NCBI GenBank assembly: GCA_051294375.1
Contig: CM119264.1
Span: 12,340,263 to 12,404,262 of the forward strand
Direction: 5' to 3'
Length of the DNA stretch: 64,000 nt
Origin: Paraspadella gotoi
Lineage: Eukaryota; Chaetognatha
The notes beneath the pieces are model-generated. The model was not told the origin of the DNA, made no database searches, and worked only from the letters and a program-made list of their open reading frames with translations. Both the position numbers and the translations under genes were made by a program. Of the stretch, positions 10,834-23,580 are shown in pieces. Every line of letters starts with the position of its first letter. Within the stretch, counting starts at the first letter, position 1.

Positions 10834-12439
10834 TATATTTTCTGTAAGTAAAAAATTAAATCAAAAATAAATATTACAATGAGGTCAGAGGCGGCGAGAT
10901 GGAGGGACACCCTCGCCCCAGAAGAGAAGAGAGAAAAAAAGAAGGAAAGAAAAGAAGAAAAAAAGGAGAAATTTGAGCACTGGAGCAATTTTCAAGGCAG
11001 AAATTCGGTAATCGAAAACTAAAAAAACTAAAATTATGGAGAGCTGGGGAGGACCTGGCCTGAGTTAGGTCCTTTTTTTCAAAAATAAAATAGACGAATT
11101 TAGATCGATACCTAATATGACCCAAAATCATCTAGTAACTGGCACCACTTGTAATTATTTTTCGGCGCCATGTTGTAAAAAAATATTGCAAAAATCGAGA
11201 CGGGCGACGACTTGCACGGCCCACCAGTTCTGACTGCAATCTCGAGTGTACCGAGTGTATCTTTTATGAATATTTAACTCACTCAATTGATTTATTCTTT
11301 AGTTGGAACTCACCGTAGTGACGTAAGAGTATTTCAATCATTTTGATTTTTTTTGGGGGGGGAACGTCCAGAAAATTAATCATCATTAATTGCAAAAGAC
11401 CTAACAATTATTAATATTATTTCATTTATTAACTAAGCTTTAGGCGTTTCTTTTATCTTATTTCTTCCGTTACTGAGTTACCATGCGACATCTGTAATTG
11501 AGAATCTCGCTCGAAAAATTTTTTTTAGGTTTTTGTTTTAATTTATTGTTGATTGTTGATTGTTTTTATAAGAGACAAGTATAATATCATGAAAATATTA
11601 CTACTTGATATTTTATAATCAAAGAATGAGATAATAAAGATGATCTCTGTAGATTTCTATCTTCTCGCCCGCGGAAAATAACATTCAAGCGTCGCCCGTC
11701 CAAAAATGAGTCGACAAGAGTTCCAAACATATGTTTATTGTTTAATGAGAGAAAACAGTAAAAAATAAGGGCGAGAAACTCGTAGAAAGTTTCAGACAGA
11801 CGATTGTGATTCGGTCATAAAAAACGAATGCAAACAGACCCGTTTCTGGGTAAAGCATCGATATAACCAAAGCAACAATTCACCATTTAAACGTATAGAG
11901 AAATTTGTACTTATCGGGTCACAACTGACACAAGTGATTGAATTTTAAGACGAGGCAAGAAATTCTTCAATCTCACTGTAGCCAACTAGCCATGTCTGAG
12001 AGCTAAAAAAATATCAATGCTCACATTTTTTTTTAAATGACCAGTAATTACATTCTTTTCTTGAAAAAAATCACAGGTTTAAAAATCAAAATCTAAATGT
12101 GCACAAAAAGGAAAGAGGCGAAGTGAAAAATCATCTCGAGATCGGAAAATGAGTAGTAGGGTGGAGTGATGGAAAAATTAAGCGAGTTAACAATATTTTT
12201 TGCTGCCTCTTTATACAAGGTAATACACTGTAACCCACCGCTAAAAAAGAATAACCACTGGTGAAACTTTAGTTTTTTTAAAGTAAAAACCAAAATAATT
12301 TATATATTCAAATTTAAAATTGATTGGTTTTGATTTGACTTAGCAATCAGTGGAAAAAAGATACCTTCAAAATAATTTTTATTGAAAAAAATTCTTCAAT
12401 TTTTTATCTAACTTTCAGGACATTTTTTTAAAAAAAAAT
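10834..12439. other. Intergenic, no supported gene
   Basis: AT-rich. A purine-rich stretch lies at 10895-10990. I see no coding frame with exon-like borders. Confidence 0.5.
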
Positions 12440-12588
12440 TAATAAAGTTTGGAAATATTTTCGTCAACGATTTTATTTATTATACGGACATGTTTTGACT
12501 CTTCATTTCGAGTCTTCATCAGCGGTAATGATCATTAATAATAATAATAAATAAAATCGTTGACAAAAATATTTCCAAACTTTGTTAA
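12440..12588. mobile_element. Hairpin MITE-like element with hammerhead-like tip
   Basis: Arms 12445-12484 and about 12541-12587 are nearly perfect reverse complements (AAAGTTTGGAAATATTTT.., GTCAACGATTTTATTTATTA). The 55-base tip holds the hammerhead-like motif listed separately. Compare the similarly built element at 9780-9920. Confidence 0.65.
12486..12523 (-). ncRNA. Hammerhead-ribozyme-like motif, probably inactive
   Basis: Minus strand reads GCTGATGA, stem II GACTC/GAGTC with an eight-base loop, AAAAC, AT, GTCC. This follows the type I order CTGATGA - stem II - GAAA - stem III - GUC. Stem III is only AC/GU around a two-base loop, as in Penelope-like element ribozymes. The G of GAAA, the G12 general base, is A here, which should abolish cleavage. 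The flanking inverted arms extend stem I. Confidence 0.5.
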
Positions 12589-13253
12589 ATCTCTATACTC
12601 AACGAAGCCGAAAGGATTAAACACAATGGCTAAAAAAAAATTATATAAAAAAAATCGATATTTATATATTTTAAAAGCTTTTGAAAATATAAAAAGAATG
12701 GCATAATTAAAAATACTGTAACATAAAAATTAATTTATCGATATTGTTGAATTAAAAATCGCTAAAGAGTAGGTTTAGCATTATTATTAAATTATTGTTA
12801 GTTATTTTAATTCAATCTTTCTCAAGCTTTTTTATGATACTAATATAAATAATAATTGGTTAGATGATTATAATTAAAATAGGTTAAGTATTTGAAAAAA
12901 ATAAATTTTAGGATTTTTTAAAATTATTTTTATTATTTTTAATTAATTTTATTAAATTAAAGCTGGCTAGGCTTATGTTTATTTTACAATATTCTTAAAT
13001 ATGCTATTTTCTTAAAATTTTTAAAAGCTTTCAGAAAATATTAATATTGATACTTTATGTAAATTTTTAAAAAAAATGTTCAGAAAGTTAGATAAAAAGA
13101 GAGTAAAAAAGTAAAAAAAAAAATAACCTTTTTTTAAAAATTTTGATATTGAAGACATTGGAATTTTTTATAGCATGTTTTATATTTTTGGTTTAACTAA
13201 AATTTAAATCTTAAAAAACAATTTTTAATTTTTTTTATTTCAGAAGGGTAATA
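12589..13253. other. AT-rich spacer
   Basis: Very AT-rich with many homopolymer A/T runs. No gene seen. Confidence 0.5.
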
Positions 13254-13980
13254 CTATAAATTGCACTTTGCTTTTCTATTCCCGAAACATAATAAACAAA
13301 ATATTTTTTTTATTTGATAATCATAAATTTATTATTGTTAATTGACTCAAATCAAAGTGCTGTTCCAGAGAGCTCCACTCTAATTAGCCATAGCCGATGA
13401 AATTTAAATGCTAATGTATTTACAGCGTTAAAATAATCTATCAAGACCATAGATTATGGTATTAAAATATTTTTGTCAAAAATGCTTTCTTCTGAGCGTA
13501 CTCGCCTAATTAAAAATATTATATTACTATATAGAGCAAAAATATTTTTTTTAAATCTTAAAATTTTTTGATGGATTCTGATAGAGCATAAAAAGTTAAA
13601 CAAGAAATATAATTACAGCTTTTAAAAATTCTTACGTTTTCTAAGTGAAAATATAAAAAAACTGATAAAATCATCGAAAGATGATGATGATGATGATGAT
13701 TTTTTATAGTTTTTCTTATTTTTGACACACTTATCATAAAAATATTTAAAAAAGAATCATACTTTGTGTAGACAACTTTTTATGAGCTATCTGAATCTGG
13801 TCTTAAAATTTAAAAATTCAAAAAAAAATTTTTTGCCTTTCCATATCTATAAATTGCATTTTGCTTTTCTGTTCCCGAAACATAATAAATAAAATATTTT
13901 TTTAATTGATAATCATAAAATTATTATTGTTAAGTAACTCAAATCAAAGTGCTGTTCCCGAGAGCTCCACTCTAATGAGC
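13254..13980. repeat. Direct repeats (about 134 bp) flanking a small inverted-repeat element
   Basis: Copies 13254-13387 and 13847-13980 share CTATAAATTGCA.TTTGCTTT, CCCGAAACATAATAAA and AGAGCTCCACTCTAAT. Between them, 13567-13600 and 13771-13801 are imperfect reverse complements (GATTCTGATAGAGCATAAAA / TTTTATGAGCTATCTGAATC), and a short GAT repeat lies near 13680-13700. The layout suggests a MITE inside a duplicated target or a larger element with terminal direct repeats. Confidence 0.55.
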
Positions 13981-15267
13981 AGGTTCGGGTGGGGGATAGG
14001 ACATAATAGTGTCCGAGGAAAAAAGGGGAAGAGTTAATGGGAAGGGAAATAAATGAGGAGGCCAGGTGAATTCTCATGACCTCGGCTCGGGCACCAAATT
14101 CCGTTTAAACGACGACGAAAAACAAAAAGTCTTTCGCCCCTCCCGACCCTCTCGCAAATCTGTCCGAATCAATGGGGAAACGACTCTCTCTCTCTCTCTC
14201 TCTTTCTCTTCTCGTGATGAGTGGAATTCCCACGCTCAGCACGTACTAACTCGCTTAAAGTTCTCTTTCCCCCTTCCCCTTTTTTTCATGTTTCCCTTTG
14301 CTTTTGTGTAACAATCACCGAACCCAAATAGAAACACTCTCCAGCCAAGAGATTTATGAAATTGTCGATTATTCGTTTTTTTTTCTTTTCATTTTCCTTT
14401 TCGTTCATTATCCTCGCTTTCCTTATTTGTTACGCTAAACGAAATATTTTTTTTTTCTGGCGCCACCGGTCGGAAAGTAAAATTGTAAATGGACAAGGAT
14501 GCTGTATCCAGTGGGCAATAATCTTCGCGTGGCTCTCACTTTTTCTTTATTTAAAAAAAAATTAGCTAAAGCGTATAATTAATTTTTTCCCATTCTTTTA
14601 GTTTTACTTTTTTCCTTCTCTTCATTTTTTCCGCTTTCACATTCAAGTTATTCTTTTATCTTTCTAAGCTTATGTATTCTTTTAAAATCTATGGACCAAC
14701 AGACAGAAAAGCGTCTCATAACGATATAGTAGCGTGTACACCCGACTAGAAAAAAAATCTTTGATGTATACCAAAATATCGGTGTTAAATTCTTTATTGA
14801 ATCCTAAAAAGTTTCAAGCGAAGAGTAAAGACAAGAATAAAGCAGCACCGTGTAGGCACCGCTTTCAGGCGGCGTTCGATTGACCCGCATCATAAAAGCG
14901 GTACTCAACCGCAGCGCTCTATGGTTGAGGCGGCGAAGAAAACGAAAACGGAATTGAATAAAATCGCCATTAAGCCGCCGCTGAGACAACAACTAGGGAA
15001 ACGCGCGCGAGAGGGTCGATGTCAGAGTGGGGAACGGGGTATGGTGGCGAGAGTATGGCGGGAGCGGTTGATATGGTGACTGCACGAAAACCTTACTGGG
15101 TTTCCAGTCTCTCGTTAACTGCTTAATTTCCATATAATTTTGTTCCAACAGTGTTATTTAATATTAAATTTAAAACAGCTTTATGGTAGGCGACGTTTTT
15201 AAAATTTTTTAGGCCTTTTACTTGTTACAATTCTCTGCTGATCAATCTCAAAGAAAGACTAATTTTA
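13981..15267. other. No supported gene; mixed-composition spacer
   Basis: Contains a short CT run (14182-14203). From about 14850 to 15110 there is a relatively GC-rich block (CGGCGG-type words) that could be promoter or untranslated exon sequence, without a convincing reading frame. Confidence 0.4.
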
Positions 15268-15466
15268 ATGTTTCTCTTTTACGAACACAACGTTCGTGCC
15301 AGTTGTATTCGGGTCGGGAGGGCGACTGCTAAAAAAGCTTCGGCTCCGGCTGAGATGGCGTCGTCATCGGCGGCGATGGCAGCGGCGGCGATGGCATTGA
15401 CGGTTGCCATCGGCGTCAGCGTCGAACGCCAACTTCTCCGCGGTCGGAGACGTAAGAAAAAATGGA
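15268..15466 (+). other. GC-rich segment, possible exon cut by a gap
   Basis: Open frame with an Ala-rich stretch (GCGGCGATGGC repeats) ending in a donor-like GAC|GTAAGA at about 15451-15457, just before a 10-N gap. It might be a first exon or a CpG-rich 5' leader. No domain is recognisable and no downstream exon could be joined. Confidence 0.25.
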
Positions 15467-15476
15467 NNNNNNNNNN
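15467..15476. other. Assembly gap, 10 N
   Basis: Ten consecutive N. Confidence 1.
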
Positions 15477-15797
15477 CCATTATCCTTTCGGTTTTATACG
15501 GGGTTTTGTTAGCAGGGAACGAACGAATTTCAACTAAAAAAAACTTTTATTTTAAAAATAACTTTAAATAAGCGGTTTTATTTAATACGAACCAGCAACC
15601 CCTCTGGTTTACCCGTCCTCCTTTCTTTTTGTTAACTCTAGCTCCTCCTCTTTGTTTCTTTCTTTCGCTCCGCAGATAAAATTGTTATAAATAATAACAA
15701 TGACGCGAATAGTCGATTTTCCTTTCAGCTTTTCTTATGTATAAAGCGATGGCTGTGCACAAAAATATCACGGCAGAGGCGCGTTGGCGGTTCAGTG

Positions 15798-15799
<2 letters not shown>

Positions 15800-15856
<57 letters not shown>
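15800..15856. repeat. (GA)n microsatellite
   Basis: About 28 uninterrupted GA units. Confidence 0.95.
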
Positions 15857-15859
<3 letters not shown>

Positions 15860-16940
15860 TATAGTCAATAATGCCTAATTTAGGGACGTGGCATCACAAT
15901 GACTGACACTGCCACATCTATAAAACTTTAATGGGAAAATTAAAAAGTTTGAAAGAACTGCTGGGATTCATTGACAGTTTTTATTTTGTGCCTTTTATTA
16001 GCCTTCCATTTGCTCAATTTGAAATAAAACGTATAATCATAATTCATAAATACAGATCTTGACAAACCTTTCGATTTAATTTTATTTTATGCTTGACTTC
16101 TCTTTCTGTCTTTTCTTTTAAACACGAAGTTTGTTTTTTTTGCTGATACCTCCTACGATTTTCACATTCTTTCTATGATAAAAACTCTCATTAGACGCCT
16201 CTTACAGTCATTATTATTGACAAAAAATAAAAGGCGAAGTAATTAAAGATTTAAAGACGACTTTCGACGTTAGAGAATAAAACAGATGAGCCGGAGACAA
16301 AATAACAAATAGGAATAATAATGCATAAAAACTATACGAAGGATTTAATAGTTTTTGTTGCAACGATTGATTTTTTTACGTCGTTAATTCAATGTCGAAT
16401 GTTAACGCGGGACCCAAGCGTTTCTAAATAACTGCTAAACAAAAACTAAAAATAAATTATAAAGAACAAAGAAAACATAGAAACAAAATGATATCCAAAC
16501 AGTAAAGTAAGATTACGTAAAACGATAAGAAAGGAACAGAGGGGGAAATAAAAAGGGGGAAAAAAAAAGGTGAAAACGATCCTCTCTTCTCTTCCTCTGC
16601 TAATGAGTGAAGCGATCATTAGCATCAAGTAAAAAGAACCGAAGAAGTGGAGAGACTCACCCAACGTTTGCACCAAAGAGAAAACACGCTCTCCCTTTTT
16701 TTAAATTTATTTTCTCTTACCTCTCTTTATACTTTCCTTCCTTTTCTCTTTTCTCTTATCTCTTATCTCTTATCTCTTACATGTCTTTGATTTTTTCCTT
16801 TTCACTTTTCCTTACTCCCGGCCGATCCTCCCAAACAAATCAAACCGGATAAACACATAAATAAAACAAAACGGAAGAAATAAAACCGAATAATCTCGCA
16901 TGAAGCGGCGGACGATAAAACGAAACGCGCTCAGGTTTTT

Positions 16941-16971
<31 letters not shown>

Positions 16972-17282
16972 GTTATTTTTTGTGCCTCGTTGCTGGGAAG
17001 TGTTGAGCTACTGGCATTAAGCGTTACAAACTAATGTTATATCTATGGCAAGGAAGAGAGAAAGAGAACATAGAGACGATAGAGAGAAAGAGATTAGAGA
17101 AGTAGGAGCAGGTACTCATAATCCCGCTTTTTTTTCTTGCCATAATGATCACACGTTAAAACGTTAACGACTTTCGTGTTTCTTTTGTTTATTCCAATTC
17201 TTTTGTTTCGCTTATAAGTTTTTCGACGCGGCAACGCGTCCCGATAGAAAAGCTTTTCATTTGGTTAACAAAAACGTCAAAT
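15857..17282. other. No supported gene; spacer with (TTTA)n
   Basis: AT-rich and T-rich tracts. A (TTTA)n microsatellite spans about 16937-16968, and a CT-rich block lies at 16690-16790. Open frames here are low-complexity. Confidence 0.5.
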
Positions 17283-17535
17283 GCCGGCCCAGAAGACATA
17301 AGTTAATTGTGTAGTGGTAGTATTTCATACCCCACTACTCGTCCGAGATTCAGCAGCACCTATGGCGCCGGAGGTAGCACGAGCTCCTCCCAACCCAAAG
17401 GAATCGGGTTCGCGCCCTACTGATTCACACAAGTAAAAGCGGGACGGGGCGTCTAATCCACCTGTAGTGTCGGACTACAGCCCGATCCGAAGTTCGGGAC
17501 CTTGTGTGCAACGGACGGTAAACTGCTCGCGGCAT
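17283..17535 (+). mobile_element. Possible tRNA-derived SINE, second family
   Basis: GTGTAGTGGTAG at about 17309-17320 resembles a pol III A box, and GGGTTCGCGCCC at 17406-17417 resembles a B box. The unit is GC-rich in AT-rich surroundings and is followed by AACT/ACTT simple repeats. The A-B spacing of about 95 bases is long for a tRNA promoter, so this is tentative. Confidence 0.4.
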
Positions 17536-18959
17536 CGTCTTCCACAATTGAAAATAACTGAGGACAACTATCTAACTAATTAACTAACTAACTAACTTTT
17601 ATACTTTTACTTACTTTTACTAACTTACTTAATTACTTACTTACTTACTTGTCAGTTTACTCTTTGTGTCTCAATAGTCATCGCATCGCTGGACCTGCTG
17701 GTTCCTTTCTTCTTTTTTTGTCGCTCAAATCGCTCGTGGCGCCAGTGGTAGAAAGACGAAAGCGTCGACGATGGTAGAGACGATGAGATGACGATCGCGA
17801 CCGGAGACGTCGGAAGACGAAGCCGCAAGAGAGAGACAATGACGACGGGCGAAGTTATTATTTCTTAAAGGAGACGTCATCAAAAAATAAAACGAATTAA
17901 GATTTTAGAGTGCATTATAACAAGTTAGTTTATTAAATACTTTTTGTATTGGTTGTACCAATTTCACATTGTATGTCCCGCTAATGCCTCTATCGATTAA
18001 GGAAATACAAAATCGGATTGACTACTAAGGAAATGAGAGACCGCAACGACCCGGATGACCACTGAAAAAAAGATTACAAAGACTTGCTCGTGAATTATGT
18101 GTAATTCGGAAGAAATGGAGCCTCTGGGATTTTTTGTCGCGAAAGCACAAGAGAAATAGCGATTGATCGACCAACTTCCATTAACCGAGCCGAGGTTCAT
18201 TGGCTCATCGTCAAAATTTTCTTCTTTTCACAAAGCTTTTTAAAAAAATCACGGAGTTCTATTTTTGAAAGGAAAACTCCCGAGAAGAGGTCCGTCTCGC
18301 CGAGAACGAACATCTTCAACAAAGACAATTTATTCGCTCGAATGAATACCTCACGAACCATCGCGTCGCCAAGAAAATTTGACGTATAATAAGTGGAGGA
18401 CTGACACCACAGTCCAAACGGAGGATAAAAGGAGGACAAAGAAAAATTCAGTTTGTAAAGAGAGTCTCTCGCAAATGAAGGCGTAACAATAACCGAATAA
18501 AACATTAGTCCGTGGTTTATGTCGTTAAAAGTCCGTTTACTTGTTGACTTCTGGAGGGCGAGGAGAGAGAGAGAGAAAAAAAAACTGGGGAGGAAAGGAG
18601 GGAGCGGTGGAGTAAGGGAGAGAGTAAGAGAGTCAATGAATCAAATTGTCAAATTTTATTTTTCGTTACGTTTGACGAAATAGTACATGGATTCGTAGAC
18701 AATGAAAAAAGAGACCGAAGAAAACGCAGTCGTTTTATTACAAATTTAAGCAATTCTTTTAATCTTGAAAAAAGCTTAGGGTGTTAAAAAAACAAGAACG
18801 GTAATTCAAATGTGTTGCGCCGCAGTGACTGCCTTATCACGGGTATTTCTCGTGACATGACATGATGTGACGCTACATGACATGATTACATGACTACAAT
18901 AACTTTCTTAGCCTGCGTATTTATGACACGCACTTCATCGGAATTTTGTCTTTTATTCC
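17536..18959. other. No supported gene
   Basis: Starts with (AACT)/(ACTT)n at 17575-17655. The stretch 18000-18510 is less AT-rich with broken open frames on both strands. I could not assemble a gene from it. Confidence 0.4.
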
Positions 18960-19150
18960 TTATAGTTTTAGGATTTCCTGAAGGCGGCGCTAGCAGTCCC
19001 TTAGATTTGAGGTTTTTTTCTGTCTTAACAAATGGGCAACCAACTATAGGAAAATTATATGCATTTTTAACGTAAGTGGTACAGACCGAAAGACAGGCAG
19101 ACCGACCGAAAAGTGACTTCTAGAGTTACTCCGCGAGTACTCGCGGCGCA
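18960..19150 (+). repeat. Dispersed repeat ending in GACC-rich tract, copy 1
   Basis: Shares AAGGCGGCG, CTTAACAAATG.GCAA, AACTATAG, a CAGACCGA tract and CGAAAAGTGACTT..TAG.GTT..CTCCGCGA with 26693-26905. A family of about 200 bp, function unknown. Confidence 0.65.
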
Positions 19151-19548
19151 ACTAATAAGCGAAAATAATTTCACAGCAATCTGTTGAGTCGTTGACTCTC
19201 AAATGTTTTCACGTTTCGAATATATTATTTTATGTTTCCCGATTACTTTTAAATGAGACATTTTTCTCCCCTAACTGATGCCCGCAACATCGGAGCGGCC
19301 GACTTCTCCGCTCCAATCGAAAGCCGTCTTCCGTCTTTCAAAACCAGACGCGTCTTCATTTAAATTTCAAAGTCGATTCGTCTCTTTTTTGTTTCTTAAA
19401 TCGCGCGTCGCTTCTTCGTGTCTCTTTGTGTCTCTCTCTCTCTATCTCTGTTTCTTTGTCTGACACTCACTCTCGCTTTTTCCCTTTCTCGCTGCTCTCT
19501 GTTTCTTAAATTAGGTTTTGCTTCTGTCATGCTGTCATTCCACTCTCT

Positions 19549-19594
<46 letters not shown>
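19549..19594. repeat. (CT)n microsatellite
   Basis: About 22 CT units. Confidence 0.95.
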
Positions 19595-19597
<3 letters not shown>

Positions 19598-20639
19598 TTC
19601 TAAATTTTGTACTTATATCTTACCAAGTCTTAAAAGTAACACCAGAAAGGACATTGTTTATTTTTGAGCCTTTGTTTCTTTTCGTCTCCTCGCTCCTGCC
19701 TTCTTCCGCTGCCCTTTTGTTTTTAAAATCGGATTTGGCTTCTTGTTTCTCTCTCGCTGTCTCTCCTTGAATCTCCTTTCCCGCACCGATGACGAAGACG
19801 TAACCTCGTTGACGCGGTTTGCAAATTTCTCTAAATCCTCTCGTCAAACGCCGTTTGAAATTTTCAAACCAGAGCCAAAGCGGAGGATGGATGCCGTTTT
19901 AAAATGAAAACAGAATGAGAGAACGCTTAAAACAGACAAAAAATAGGAAACAAAGTAACACACAGATTTGATTTTAAACTTGAACTTATAATTTTTTGTT
20001 TTAATATTATCATGACTAAAAAAACGATAGGCAGAAAAATTTAAGTCTAACACGTGATCAGATAAATCAGAAGAGTAGAAAGAGAGATATAAAAAAAAAA
20101 TCCCTAAATCTGGATTCTCTTCTTTCGATTCGTTTTTGATCCCAGACAAAAAAAAACCTCTGAAGTCAGCGCCTTTTCTGAAATTGCCGCGGGGAGCAGC
20201 GGTGGGGAAAGCCGGATGGGCGAAGGCGGGAATGGCGGGTTTGAATGGAAAGGGGCAATGCTCGGGAGCTAAGATGTGATTGGTAAATGGCAATTGCTGG
20301 CGAAAGCGGTGTGGTAAAAATGCTTTGGGCGATGCACGAACAACGAAAGACAAAGGACAAAATGTGGTTGGTGCGTCGGCGTGTGCGTCGTGTCTAATAT
20401 GGAAAAGGATGCAATCCGAATTATACGAAATATAATAAAAAGAGTTTGACGTGACCGAGAGAAGTGGGGGTCGATATTCTCTTTTGACAGTGTGGTTGTC
20501 TCCTCCCCACTTTGTTTGCAAATGCCTTGCCTTCCAGAACTTTAGATCCGACGGTGAGCTTTCTGCCGGGAGGCTTTGTGGATAAGGCGCTAAGTGGGGC
20601 TGAAGAGTGCTATCCGCAACTTCTTTAACCCCTCTTAGC

Positions 20640-20775
20640 AGCCATGGAACGGGTCCTGGGCTTGGAACCAGGCTTGAGGTTTTCCACGCCCCAAGGGGGT
20701 CACTGTCGTCCTCAGCAACCGGGTACCTTGTGGTCATGAGCTGGTGGCTTTACTCAATGAGCCACCTTGTCACGA
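20640..20775 (-). mobile_element. tRNA-derived SINE, copy 1 (diverged)
   Basis: On the minus strand it starts with GTGGCTCATTGAGTAAAGC (A-box-like), then CAGCTCATGA.CACAAGGTAC and a decayed B box. It ends in CCTGGTTCCAAG..AGGACCCGTTCC. It shares these blocks with 56700-56860 and 61012-61170. Confidence 0.65.
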
Positions 20776-20785
20776 TTGAAGGTTA

Positions 20786-21382
20786 AGGCGTAGTGAAGTT
20801 ACATACGAAATTCTAAAAGTCAATTATGAACAACCTACATCAGTGAACATTAATTTGTAAAAAATTAATTGATGTTTTTTAATTTTCGTCAGTAGGCTAT
20901 ATTTATATATAGTACTATCCTTATAAAATCGAAAAATTTCAAATGGCTTTCTTATTTTGATTGCAGATTTGAATCCTCATCAAAAGTTGATAAAAGAAAA
21001 TATAAATCTTTTTTAAAAAATTATTTTATTAAGCGAGTTAAAATTAAAAAACTATTTAATATATAAAGTTTATTTTCCAGTTTAAAATATAGCTTTTTCT
21101 TAATTTTTGACCACATTAATGAAAGAGTTTTTAAAAAGAGTTATATTTCTTTTTATCAACTTTTATGACGAATCCAAATCTGCAAAAAAATCTTAGAAAA
21201 AAACTGTTTTGAAATTTTAACATTTATTGGTTTAGTACTAGTATAAATATGGCCTACTGCGTAAATTGTTAAATTTATTATAAATTTTTTAATTATATAA
21301 ATGTTCATTAGTATAATGTTGTTCGTTCCTCACTTTAGAATTTTAATTAAAGTTAAATTAGAAATTTTACTACGCCTTATGA
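20786..21382. mobile_element. MITE-like element with long terminal inverted repeats
   Basis: Ends TTAAGGCGTAGT and ACTACGCCTTAT are reverse complements. Inside, the blocks AATTCTAAA, GAACAAC, ATGAACATT and a central pair (GCAGATTTG.ATcCTCATCAAAAGTTG / CAACTTTTATGACG..CAAATCTGC) continue the inverted symmetry over about 600 bp. A TTA duplication is possible. No coding capacity. It lies directly beside the SINE at 20640-20775. Confidence 0.6.
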
Positions 21383-22824
21383 GGTGTCATGCTTGTTGGC
21401 GGGATGAACTTATGCAATGCCCGACTACAGTTTATAACCAGACCCTCACATTTTACACGACCGTTATCTATCAGGGCTAGAACCAGACAGAGATGAAGAC
21501 TGAAAGTGATCTATTACGGTACTTAGAGATGGAACATTGGAATCGCCACATCCAACGTCACTCCGCATTCGTGATACGAAAGACGCGACGGCAACGGAAA
21601 ATCGGAAACGGCGTTTGGAGGTAATTGGGCGACGAAATTTGATACGCGAGTTTTCAAAGGAAAATTCGGTGCAGGAATCGAATTGGAGGAAGATCGTGGA
21701 ATGAAAAATAGCGGAAGAGGAATTCAAAGTGAAAGAAGGAAAATATTCAAAGGTGAAAGGAAAAAAAAAAAGAGAATCATGAAATAAGAGAAGAAATCGA
21801 TGAATTGGAAAGAGGATATCACGGAAGAAGAAGGAGAAAAGAAAACGGGAGAGAAAATCACGGAGGTGATCACTGAATATTCAATTTAAATGCACGAAAT
21901 AAAAGGATTGAATGCCGTTGGAATCTGGAAATAAGACGTAGTAAATGTATTTTGCGAATATCCAAAAATAGAACCGGAACTATGCCTAATTAAAAATTTT
22001 AAAAGTGTTGGGAAACGTTAAAAAAAAATATGTATTACATGTATTATTATGCGAGTAGGCAAATACGAGCAAAATGCTTTGAACTAATCCATTGCCAAAA
22101 GTATTTAAGTAAAACATTAAAATTGTTATTTCAGTTGAGTGATGTGGAAAAGAAAAGAAAAGCTAGAGAAGAAATAAACGGTTTTATGGAGGGGAAAGGA
22201 AATTTGAAGGAAAATGGAGAAGAAGAAAAAAGAGAATAATTAGACACGTGGGGAGAATTAGCAGAAAAGCTTGGGGAAGAAGAGGGGGGGGGAACAAAAT
22301 GTCGGGTTGAAAATTGAAAGAGAGAGAAGGGGAAGAAAGTTGTGGGGAGGAGGGGGAAAGACAAATGTGGGGTCGGGTATCGATTGCTGTTGTAAAGGAA
22401 AAGACGAATGAAACAGCTGTAAAAAATTAATTGCACCGAGAAAAAGCTTGCAATTCCTCTCTTAACTGTTTTCGAGGAAAGTAGAGGGAAAGAACCGGTT
22501 TTTCAAGCGTTTCAGAGAATACAATTTACGCGGAGTAAAGTGTTTCTTCCTGTTTCTTCCCTTCTATCATGATACTAATTTCTCGCGCGCGTCATTTCAT
22601 CTTTCCTTCCTTCTTCTGCCTGAGTCAAATTCACATAATTGCCTTGTATTCCACCACCTGTCCGAGAATATTCTAACTTTTCTCCGTGAGCCTTACTTTT
22701 CTTTGCTTAATCCTCGACTAGCCACTTCCCCTGCAGTTATTCCCTTGTGACTTATGCCTTCGATTCAACTCTTTTCCTTCCATGAATCCTTGAAAGTTGA
22801 AAGGAATTAAGAAGAGACTTTGCG

Positions 22825-22825
<1 letters not shown>
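21383..22825. other. No supported gene
   Basis: Purine-rich stretches at 21710-21870 and 22140-22400 on the + strand. Open frames are low-complexity or short. Confidence 0.45.
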
Positions 22826-22861
<36 letters not shown>

Positions 22862-23363
22862 ACTCACTTAAGACAGACTTTGCTTAAGCTTCTATTTTAA
22901 ATTTTAAAAAATTCTCTTTTTTTTACCTGAGAGAGTAGAATTGAGAAATATTTTACGTATTTCAAACTCTCGGCTTGAAGTGGTTTTTTTAAAATTTTTA
23001 CTTTCTTTTCTTTTTTTGGTTTTCTTCATCTTCTTACTTGTGAAATGTATTATGAAGAAACTAATTTTATTGATCAGGAATCAGGAGACAAAACATATTT
23101 AAATATCTACATGAAACCACTCACCAAAACAGTACTAAAACTCTTCCTAGCTTTTGAATTCAATTCACTTCTTCCAAAAGTGGAAAAGAAGATACCGAGA
23201 AAACACCAACAAAGAAAAAGCCAAAACAAACTCAAACACGAGCAACAGATGTACACTCTTGCGGCACAAGAGAGCGTATGCTTTTATATGCTGAATATGC
23301 CGCCATATCGAAGTCACGTTTCGACGTGACCCGAATAAACTCGATTCTTGGCCGTTGGTGATT

Positions 23364-23393
23364 CTCTCTCTCTCTCTCTCTCTCTCTCTAACT

Positions 23394-23482
<89 letters not shown>

Positions 23483-23580
23483 ATCTCTCTCTCTTTCTCT
23501 TTCTCTTCTTTCTCTTTCTCTTCTATGTCTTTTTTTTCTTTCTCTCTCTTTCTCTCTCTCTCTATCTTATTCAAATCTCT
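23364..23580. repeat. (CT)n-rich tract
   Basis: Over 200 bases of interrupted CT/CTTT repeat. Ser-Leu and Arg-Glu frames across it are repeat artefacts. Confidence 0.95.

Noticed and set aside
19844-20737. 297-codon minus-strand open frame
   Set aside because: Its first part is translated SINE sequence, and the rest has Phe/Ser/Tyr-rich composition with no domain. Probably fortuitous.
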